A stretch of 64,000 bases of DNA from NCBI GenBank assembly GCA_009193035.1, contig SWDT01000009.1, positions 310,001 to 374,000 on the forward strand, given 5' to 3'. Made by a program: the position numbers and the translations under genes. Positions 55,985-64,000 of the stretch are shown one piece after another. How positions within the stretch are numbered: position 1 is the first letter of the stretch; every line of letters starts with the position of its first letter. The DNA comes from Halicephalobus mephisto. Taxonomy: Eukaryota > Nematoda > Chromadorea > Rhabditida > Panagrolaimidae. Under the pieces are notes generated by a model. It was not told where the DNA came from, made no database searches, and saw only the letters and a program-made list of their open reading frames with translations.

Positions 55985-56300
55985 TAGGAATTTTCGAGTC
56001 GAATTAATTAGATTCAAACAGATTTTTCGATTTTTAGGAACTTTCGATTTTCAGGAACTTTCGAGTCGAATTAATTCGATTCAAACTCAGATTTTTCGAC
56101 TTTTAGAAATTTTCGAGTCGAATTAATTAGATTCAAACTCAGATTTTCTGATTTTTAGGAACTTTCGAGTCGAATTAATTCGATTCAAACAGATTTTTCG
56201 ATTTTTAGGAATTTTCGAGTTGAATTAATTAGATTCAAACTCAGATTTTCTGATTTTTAAAATTAAATTAATTCGAAATCGACAGTTTTGTATAGTTTCT
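55985..56300. repeat. ~55-bp tandem repeat
   Basis: Five copies containing TTTCGAGTCGAATTAATTCG and GATTCAAACTCAGATTTT. Confidence 0.75.
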
Positions 56301-56427
56301 AAAATCTTGAAGAAAGTCGTGTCGGGACCGTTTTGTAAAAACTCATATATGACTTTTGCGGCATACGGTTGATTGAGAAATTATATAAAATTGCGAAATA
56401 AGTACAGTATAAAAGTAAAAATACATC

Positions 56428-56526
56428 CTTCCAGAGATGCTGAAATCGCTAGTAACTGGGCGTAATCGGGCCTGCTTGATCGATTACGTTCGGTTGTAAA
56501 CGAATCGCAGCATCTGTGGAAGAAGG
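56428..56526. repeat. Second long hairpin of the same family
   Basis: Arms CCTTCCAGAGATGCTG.AAATCGCTAGTAACTG and the inverse CGAATCGCAGCATCTGTGGAAG; same core word GTAACTGNGCGTAATCG as at 55893. Confidence 0.75.
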
Positions 56527-56629
56527 AACTCTTGTGTTTTTTCGATTTTTGATATATGAAATTTCGCATATTTATTCCTGTTTTCTTATTATACAAAAGC
56601 GCTCAGCAAAAATTAAAGACGGATTCCGA

Positions 56630-56880
56630 ACATATATCCGATAAACCACAAAAATCCAACTTTAACATGTTCAAAAAGTCCAACTTTAACTTGTTTCAAA
56701 AAGATCAACTTTAACTTGTTTCAAAAAGTCCAACTTTAACATGTTCAAAAAGTCCAACTTTGAATAAATATGCTTACTTTGTGAAAATCTCACTCATTTC
56801 TTACAGTACCTCACGCTTCTTGTTATTCGGGTTATCCCTTCAAGTCTTCCTTAGTTTAGTTTCTGTTCCAACAAAAAGTT
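56630..56880. repeat. AAAGTCCAACTTTAAC repeat and a decayed 400-bp element piece
   Basis: About five copies of CAAAAAGTCCAACTTTAAC(T/A)TGTTT, then at 56785-56870 a diverged copy of the CTCACTCATNTCYTACAGTA box of the 400-bp element. Confidence 0.6.
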
Positions 56881-57239
56881 TCAGAATCGATGAATTACAG
56901 GAGTTTTCATTGAATTTTCGAAAAGTAGAGATTTTCATGAAGATTCTGAAAATTTCAGAATTCTTCGTTGAATTCTGAGAGTCTCAATGAAAATCCCAAA
57001 GATTCTAAAATTTTTCTAAAATTCTGGAAGAGTTTAGAAAATTACAAACAATTCCGAAACATGTCTAAACCTCATTGAAGTCTGGAGGATTCTAAAAACT
57101 TCCATAAAATTCTCAAAGATTTCAGAATTCTTCATTAATTCCCTTAATTTCCCCTGAAATTTTAAAAGTTTCAATAAAATTCTCGAAAAGTTCCAATTTT
57201 TCTACAAAATTCCAGGAAATTTCAAAACTTCTTCATATA

Positions 57240-58310
57240 TACAAAAAGAGTACATGAAAACGGCTCTAATGTATCAGATACATTATATTCAATGCACCGA
57301 TATCCTGGATGCAATATACTGATATCAATTTAATATATAAGTGCATTGGAGATATTGTATCTGATACATTAGAACTGTTTTGATATGTCGGTATATTATA
57401 TAACGTACTGATATCAACTTAGTGTATCGATACATTGAATATATTGTATATGATATATCAGAGCTGTTTTGATATGTCGGTATATTATATATAACGTACT
57501 GATATCAACTCAGTGTATCGATACATTGAATATATTGTATCTGATACATTAGAGCTGTTTTGATATGTCGGTATATTATCTATAACGTACTGATATCAAC
57601 TCAATGCATCAGGTACATTATACTCAATGCATCCGACACATCAGAGCTGTTTTAATATATCAGTACACTGGGTATAATGAACTGATATCAACTTAATGTA
57701 TATATACATTGAATATAATGTATCTAATATGTTAGAATTGTTTAAATGCACTGATACACTAAATACAATCATTGATATTGTACTTAATGCATCAATGCAT
57801 TATAGCCTTTTAATGAGCTGGTACATTAAATATAATACACTCATATTGTACTTCATATATCAATGAATTAAAAGTAATGTATCTGATACATCAGATTCAT
57901 TTTAATATGTCAATATATTGAATATAACATATGATACATCAGAATCATCTTAATGTATATATTGAATATAAGGTATCTGATACATCAGAGTTGTTTTAAT
58001 GTATATATTGAATATAAGGTATCTGATACATCAGAGTCGTTTTAATATGTCAATATATTGAATATAACATATGATACATCAGAATCGTCTTAATGTATAT
58101 ATTGAATATAATGAATCTGATACATCAGAGTTGTTTTAATGTATATATTGAATATAATGAATCTGATATATCAGAATCGTCTTAATGTACTCATACATAT
58201 ACGATGCACCGATATCAACTTTGTATGTTGGTACATCGAATATATTATATCTGATATATTAAGACCGTTTTAATGTACCTATAAATTATATATCATGTAC
58301 CTACTTTTTG
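57240..58310. repeat. Large minisatellite of TGTATCTGATACATT palindromes
   Basis: About ten ~100-bp units: TGTATCTGATACATTAGAGC, TGTTTTGATATGTCGGTATA and CGTACTGATATCAACT. Same family as 21690-22440 inside the vWA-A gene. Confidence 0.8.
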
Positions 58311-58417
58311 TGCACAAGTTTCGGAAAACTCAAGAAACTTCCTGGAGACGGTATGAAGTTACAGAACTCCCTACTGTTTCGTCCATTTGTAGTATTTCAC
58401 ACTTCAGACTTGGCTTA

Positions 58418-58537
58418 ATGTTTACTTCCCATAGAGGTTTTCTCAAAGAGTGCAAAAAACAAAATTTTGAATTCAAAAACTGCCAAGATGAGTGGCCCAT
58501 CAAAAAGTCTTTTATTGGCCTGGTTAGTCATATTTAA
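58418..58537 (+). CDS. Possible 39-residue ORF at the edge of the minisatellite
   Basis: Begins 8 nt after a CACTTCAG acceptor and reads MFTSHRGFLKECKKQNFEFK NCQDEWPIKKSFIGLVSHI. Base composition and codon use are closer to coding than to the A/T repeats around it, and it contains two cysteines. No homology recognised and no signal peptide. It may be a short gene, a fragment, or chance. Confidence 0.2.
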   Translation: MFTSHRGFLKECKKQNFEFKNCQDEWPIKKSFIGLVSHI

Positions 58538-58559
58538 ATAAAAAATTGCTCTCGTGGGA

Positions 58560-59213
58560 AAAGAATGGTTTTGATGAACATGAATTTTTAGACGTTTTTG
58601 AAACGAAAATTTTTAAATCCTGTCTAAAAAAGTTTTCAAAGTTAATTTTTTAATTTTTTTAAAACAAAAAATTTTAATTTTCTGGATTTTCTAAAAAAAT
58701 AATTTTTGAATTTTTAAAATTTTCTAAAAAAATAATTTTTAATTTTTAAAATTATTTAAAAAAAATAATTTTTAAATTTTTAAAAAACAAATATTTTTAA
58801 TTTTTTAAAAATAATAATTTTTTTAAAAACAAATATTTTTAATTTTTAAAATTTTTTAAAAACAAATATTTTTAGTTTTTTTTGCAACAAAAATTGTTTT
58901 TTTATATTTTTAGCACAAAAAACTCCAATAATCCCAAAAAGAAAATTTGTAAACATCTTCCATTTTTGAATATATGTATAATAAATAAATTTAAAAATTT
59001 TTTATCAAAAAAAATAATTTTTTTGGAACAGAAATTAAAAAAAAAATTTTTTTTAAATTGCCTAAGGCATTGTTCGAAAAATTTAAGGACAATTTTCTTC
59101 AAGTTTTTTATATTTATTTATTATTTTAAAATTATTCAAAAATGTCTTTGTAGTTTTCAAGTCAAAAAAAAAAAATTGAAGAGATTTGAATATTTTTCGC
59201 CATTTTTCAATTG
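58560..59213. other. Low-complexity A/T tract
   Basis: Runs of TTTTTAAAAA type. Long frames here (for example 58882-59367) are artefacts of stop-poor A/T sequence. No gene. Confidence 0.5.
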
Positions 59214-59387
59214 TCATTTTTTAAGTGTGCTTTGGTGGACATTGATTTTCGAAGCTCTTCCGTCATGGAGTTTCCGTCTGTTCGTGGATACAACCACCTC
59301 TATGATGAATTCAAAAATGTTTCTTTTCGTGGGAATAGCAAATTCCAGAGTCTTAACGTCTGCTTGAGTCTCTTTATCAGTGTACTT
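59214..59387 (-). pseudogene. Orphan minus-strand exon candidate
   Basis: After an ACCTTCCAG acceptor the minus strand is open for 57 codons in GC-balanced sequence: KYTDKETQADVKTLEFAIPT then KRNIFEFIIEVVVSTNRRKL, ending STLKK-stop. The composition looks coding, but no companion exon was found in the A/T-rich flanks. Either a gene fragment or a terminal exon whose partner I missed. Confidence 0.3.
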
Positions 59388-60896
59388 CTGGAAGGTTTCA
59401 GAATTTTTTAGAAGCTTCTTGAACTTTTTTGAAAATTTTTAGAAATTTCGGAAATCTGTAAATTTTATAAATTTCTAAAGATTATTAAAATTTCGAAAAA
59501 TTTTATGTTTTTTGAGATTATTAAAATTTTTAGAAACTTCTTGAACTTTTTCGAAAATTTTTAGAAAATTCAGAAATTTGTAAATTTTATAAATTTCTAA
59601 AGATTATTAAAATTTTTAAAAATTTTATGTTTTTGGAGATTATTAAAATTTCGGAAAGTTTTTGAACTTTTTCAAGTTTATAAATATTTCTGAAATTTTC
59701 TGGAAACTGTAGAACCTTGTAGAAATTTTTAACAATTTTACAGAAATTTTCAGAATCCAATAAATGATTCTGAAATTCTTCGAAATTTCTATATCCTTCC
59801 AAAATCCGATAAATTTTTTAGTTCTTAAAAACAAAGATTTTTAAACTTTTTAAAAATTCCGGAAATTCGTGTCAAAACTTTTTCAAAAACAAAATCAATT
59901 TTTAATTTTCTTTAATAATTTTTAAAAATCAATTTTAATTTTTTAAATAATTTAAAGAAAAAAGTTTATTTTTGATTTTTTAAATAATTAAAAAAAAAGT
60001 TTATTTTAATATTTTTTTAAATAACATAATTTTTAAAAAAAGTTTATTTTTATTTTTTTAAATAATATAATTTTTTTAAAAAGTTAATTTTTAATTTTTT
60101 AAATAACATAATTTTTAAAAATTTATTTTAATTTTTTAAATAATATAATTTTTAAAAATTTATTTTAATTTTTTAAATAATATAATTTTTAAAAAAAATT
60201 TATTTTTAATTTTTTAAAAAAGTTTATTTTTGATTTTTTAAAAATATAATTTCAGTCCCAAAATTGAAATCCAAAAATTATAAAATGCCGAAAATTCGTA
60301 TAGGGAAATTTCGTATTAACGCCCATTTTCAATTTTATAATAGTATGATTCTGGAAGATTCGGGAAGAACCCGAAAACGGTTGCTTTTATCCGTTTTTTC
60401 CGACTCAATTCTTCTTCGGCGTTCACTTTTTTGAAATTGTTCATTTTTTTAAACTTTTTTTCCCGAATTTGGCCAGTTTAAAAATTGACTTTTTTTAAAA
60501 GTTTTAATTTTTTTTCAAATTTAAAAAAATTTTTCCCTAAATTCTCAAATTTTAAACTTTTTTAAATTATAAATTTTAAATTTTATAAATTTTTTTAGAT
60601 TTTTCTTTACTTTTTTATAAATTTTTGATTTTTTAAAATTGTTTTTAAAAACATTTTTTGAATTTTTTCGAATGTTTATTAATTTTTTTAAAAACATTTT
60701 CGAATTTTTTAAATTTTTTTAAAAAACATTTTTGAATTTTTATTAATTTTTTAATTGTTTTTAAAAACATTTTTGAATTTTTTAAAAACATTTTTGAATT
60801 TTTTTAGTTTTTTTGAATTTTTTTAGTTTTTCGAATTTTTATAAATTTTTTAATTTTTTTGAAGAATACTGTATGGGATGATTTCAGATGTGAGAA
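59388..60896. other. AT-rich region upstream of the exchanger gene
   Basis: Repeats of GATTATTAAAATTTTTAGAA (59480-59660) and of TTTTTAATTTTTTAAATAAT (59880-60240), then T/A runs. 60290-60430 is mixed; it shares GTATTAACGCCCATTTTCAA with the inverse at about 40200. An ATTTCAG acceptor lies 9 nt before the exchanger ATG. Confidence 0.45.
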
Positions 60897-63800
60897 ATGA
60901 CGTACCGTTCGAAAAACCGACGTCTTGTGGGTCCTGTTCTGGTCGGAATCCTGTTCGTCGGGGCCAGTTTTGTCGTCTGGGTCCAGGACGACGGGATTTC
61001 GGAATTCAAATCTGGCAGACAAAAAAGAAGTATTCCGTTTTTTGGAGATTCTTGTCCAAAGTTCGTTTTTTATATAATATAATTTTAAAATTTTCTAAAA
61101 TTAATTTTGGAAATTTTAGGGACAAAATTAAATGGAAAATTTTTAAAATTAAATAAAAGTTTCTATAATTCGCCGAAAATTTTATAAATTTTGGAATATT
61201 TTTCAGTTTTTTTAACTTTTTAGGATTCTGCAAAAATTTGGAAAATTCTGAAAACTTGGGATTTTTGAAAATTTTAGAATTTTTCGAAATTAAAAAAATT
61301 CAGAAGTTTGAAAATTTTTCGGGAACTTCTTGAAGATTTTCCAAAAATTTCCAGAATCTTCCTGAATTCAAAAGGAGATTCTAAAATTGGGAAATTTCAG
61401 AAAATTCTGGAAGTTTCTAGAATCCTGCTGAATCTAAAAGAGGGTTATAAAATCAAAGAATTTCAGAAAATTCTGAAGGATTTTAGAATCTTCCTTAATT
61501 TTACAAGAGATTTTAAAATTTTGAAGAATTTCAGAAGCTTCTGGAAGTTTCTATAATCCTGCTGAATCTAAAAGAGGATTCTAGAACTGTAGAATTTTAG
61601 AATCTTTCTTAATTCTACAAGAGATTCTAAAATTTTGAAGAATTTCAGAGGCTTCTGGAAGTTTCTAGAATTCTTTTGAATCTAAAAGAGGATTCTAAAA
61701 TCAAAGAATTTCAGAAAATTTTGAAGAATTTTAGAATTTTCCTTTATTCTACAAGAGATTCTAAAATTTCAGAAGCTTCTGGAACTTTCTAGAATTCTTT
61801 TGAATCTAAAAGAAGATTCTAAAATTGGGAAATTTCAGAAAATTTTAAAGGATTTTAGAATCTTCCTTAATTTTACAAGAGATTCTAAAATTTTGAAGAA
61901 TTTCAGAGGCTTCTGGAAGTTTCTAGAATTCTTTTGAATCTAAAAGAAGATTCTAGAACTGTAGAATTTTAGAACCTTTTATATTTTTTTAAAATTCCAA
62001 AGTTTTTAAAATTTTATAAAATTGCAAACTTTAGAAAATTCACTTTTAAATAATTTGTTAATTTTTAAAATATTTTTATTAATGAGGGATTTCAGCGAAA
62101 ATGTGACTGCTGTGAATCCGGAAAATGACGACGAAGAAGAAATCGGACAGTTTCCGAAAGATTTCTTCAGTTTGGAACAGCGACAACGAGGAGCGGTTGT
62201 TTTGCACATGTTCGGTCTCGTTTACATGTTCGTGGCCTTGGCGATAGTTTGTGATGAATTTTTTGTTCCATCTTTGGGTGTCATAACGGAGAAATTGGAC
62301 ATAAGTGAAGATGTTGCTGGAGCCACTTTCATGGCTGCAGGTGGTTCTGCTCCAGAATTCTTCACTTCAGTAATAGGAGTATTCATCGCTCAAAACAACG
62401 TCGGAATCGGAACCATCGTCGGATCCGCCACTTTTAACATCCTCTGCGTTTTGGCTTTTTGTACTTTGTTTTCGACTACGATTCTGGAGCTCACTTGGTG
62501 GCCCATCTTCAGGTAGATTTTCTTTATCCAATTTTAGACAAGGTGGATTTTCTAAATCCGATTTTAAAGAAAATACATCTTATCCCATTTTAGACTAGAA
62601 AGATTTTCTTTATCCAACTTTAAGGAAGGTTAATTTTATCCTATTTTAGGCTAGGTGGATTTCCTTTATCCCATTTTAGACTAGGTAGATTTCCTTTATC
62701 CAGTTTTAGGCTAGGTGGATTTCCTTTATTCAATTTTAAGGAAGGTTAATTTTATCCCATTTTAGGCTAGGTAGAAGGTAGATTTCCTTTATCCTATTTT
62801 AAAGAACTTTCTAAATTTTGGCCATTTTCGAAAAAAATAAAAAACAAAATTAGGCCCTGGGGGATCTGGTTCCTTCGCGAAAAGCCAAAACGCGGCTAAG
62901 TCACTTTAAAACATTTAAAAAAGTAAAAAAAGTTCAATTTTTACAATACGTTTTAAAATTTTAAAAAACAAAAAATATATAAAAAAATAGAAAAATAGAA
63001 AATTAGTGGAAGATTCTGAAACTTTGAAATTTTAAAAGAAGTTTCTGGAAACCTGGAATTTTCTAGAAAATTAGAATTTTCTAAAATTCAATAAAAATTT
63101 TCAATTAGGAAGTTTTACAAAATTTCTGAAATTCTATAAAGATATTTTAGAATTTTCTAAAATTTAATAAAAAAAACTGAATTTTTGGATAATTTTTGAA
63201 AAATTCCTGGAATTTTCTAGAAAATTAGAAATTTCTAAAATTTAATAAAAAACTGAATTTTTGGATAATTTTAGAAAAATTGTAGAAATTCCAAAACTTC
63301 TTCGAAGAATTTGGAAATTTCTAAAATTCTAAAAATTCTAAAATTTAATAAAAAATTTCTAAAATTTTAAAATTCACTAGGAAGTTTTTTATCTTTTTTC
63401 AGAATCTTGAAAAATTTGAAACGTTCCAGATTTCGAGATTCTGAAATTTTGGAAAATCTCATGGGAAATTTTTTATTTTTTTAAAATTCGATAATTTTCG
63501 AAACAATTCAAAATTTATTAAAAATTAAAACAAACATGAAATTTTGAGTTTTCTAAAGTTTTTCAAAAAAATGAATGTTTTTAATTTTAAAAAATTTTAA
63601 AATATAAAACTTTAAAAAAAAAGTATTTTATGATGATTTTTGTTTTTTTTTAATTTAAAAAAAATTCAAAATTTTAAAATATCTTGAAATGATTTATTTT
63701 TTTTTATAAAATAAAAAAATATTTTGTGCTGATTTTTGATTTTTTTTAATTTAAAAATATTTTAAAATATAAAACTTAAAAAAAAAACAAAAATCATCAC

Positions 63801-64000
63801 AAAATATTTTTTAATTTAAAAAAATTTCAAAATTTTAAAGTATAAAATAAAAAAAAATATCTTGAAATAATTTATTTTTTTTTTATAAATTTAAAAATTT
63901 TCTAAAGCGATTTGTGTTATTAATCGTCTTTTTTCAGAGATGTTAGTTTTTATTTTGTGGCGTTATTTATGCTGTTATTGTTCTTCGTTGACGAAAGAGC
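60897..64000 (+). CDS. K-dependent Na/Ca exchanger (NCKX, SLC24 family), N-terminal part
   Basis: Exports Ca2+ with K+ in exchange for Na+ across a membrane. Exons seen: 60897-61060, 62096-62512 and 63938 to the window end. The protein starts [20 protein letters not shown], a signal-anchor helix typical of NCKX. A luminal loop ([20 protein letters not shown], with a possible N-glycosylation site NVT) leads to [20 protein letters not shown]. The alpha-1 repeat follows: [20 protein letters not shown] then [16 protein letters not shown], holding the ion-binding Glu/Ser/Thr. Exon 3 continues [20 protein letters not shown], the next helix. Introns are 1.0 and 1.4 kb and full of repeats. The rest lies outside the window. 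Confidence 0.93.
61260..61980. repeat. ~120-bp tandem repeat in exchanger intron 1
   Basis: About six copies with TTCTGGAAGTTTCTAGAATC, CTGAATCTAAAAGAGGATTC and TTAATTCTACAAGAGATTCT. Confidence 0.75.
62513..62810. repeat. ~45-bp tandem repeat in exchanger intron 2
   Basis: About seven copies of CTAGGTGGATTTCCTTTATC plus CCATTTTAGA. The donor itself (GTAGATTT) is written in repeat sequence. Confidence 0.75.

Noticed and set aside
58882..59367. 161-codon Lys/Phe-rich ORF
   Set aside because: Stop-poor A/T low-complexity sequence; no coding character.
1..64000. tRNA, rRNA and spliced-leader genes
   Set aside because: I looked for A/B-box and T-loop words (GGTTCRAATCC) and for the SL1 core and saw none that fold properly. 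A scan with a covariance model would be needed to exclude them.

Overview
The window reads as nuclear DNA of a nematode, most likely a free-living rhabditid related to Caenorhabditis. The basis is: very short introns (40-50 nt) with TTTTCAG or TTTTTAG acceptors; strong acceptors with no visible donor just upstream of many start codons (expected of spliced-leader trans-splicing); extreme AT richness; and scattered CTACAGTA, ATATATCA and GTCTCGACACGAA words that are familiar from rhabditid genomes. No species is claimed. Gene models were built by hand by matching splice phase; every exon chain given below keeps an open frame unless stated.

Layout. 1-3.1 kb: 3' end of a DHHC palmitoyltransferase (+), a tail-to-tail unknown gene (-), rpl-32 (+), and a doubtful TMEM242-like remnant (-). 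3.7-12.6 kb: three head-to-tail paralogous AIG1/GIMAP-like GTPase genes (-), the most interesting block, with MITE copies between the first two. 12.9-13.7 kb: a palindromic repeat array. 14.6-18.6 kb: coq-1 (polyprenyl diphosphate synthase) and the ER thioredoxin protein ERp44, both (-). 18.9-19.8 kb: a small secreted EF-hand protein (+). 20.0-27.9 kb: two tandem secreted von Willebrand A-like genes (-) whose first exon and upstream region are near-identical, followed by the last codons of a lost third copy. 28.7-34 kb: a frameshifted HPS4/CCZ1-like fragment, repeat fields and a Ly6/uPAR-like gene (+). 34.1-39.7 kb: mxt-1 (Mextli, an eIF4E-binding KH protein; -) with a 3.5 kb first intron. 43.3-45.8 kb: a C2H2 zinc-finger gene (+). 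45.8-49.6 kb: long-form RNase Z, hoe-1 (-). 51.0-54.3 kb: mitochondrial aspartate aminotransferase (+). 54.3-60.9 kb: a repeat-rich gene desert with tandem arrays and long hairpins. 60.9-64 kb: the 5' part of an NCKX-type Na/Ca-K exchanger (+), running off the end.

How the genes work together. Most conserved genes are unrelated housekeeping functions (translation, ubiquinone synthesis, ER thiol quality control, tRNA processing, amino-acid metabolism). The accessory part is the GTPase cluster and the vWA pair: fast-evolving, tandemly duplicated families with low-complexity linkers and transposon-rich surroundings. Two of the GTPase genes are only 160 nt apart, as in a nematode operon. A role of the GTPase cluster in innate defence is an inference from the AIG1/GIMAP family and is not shown by the sequence.

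I found no convincing tRNA, rRNA, spliced-leader or CRISPR locus. About half of the window is AT-rich repeat sequence in which I see no gene.
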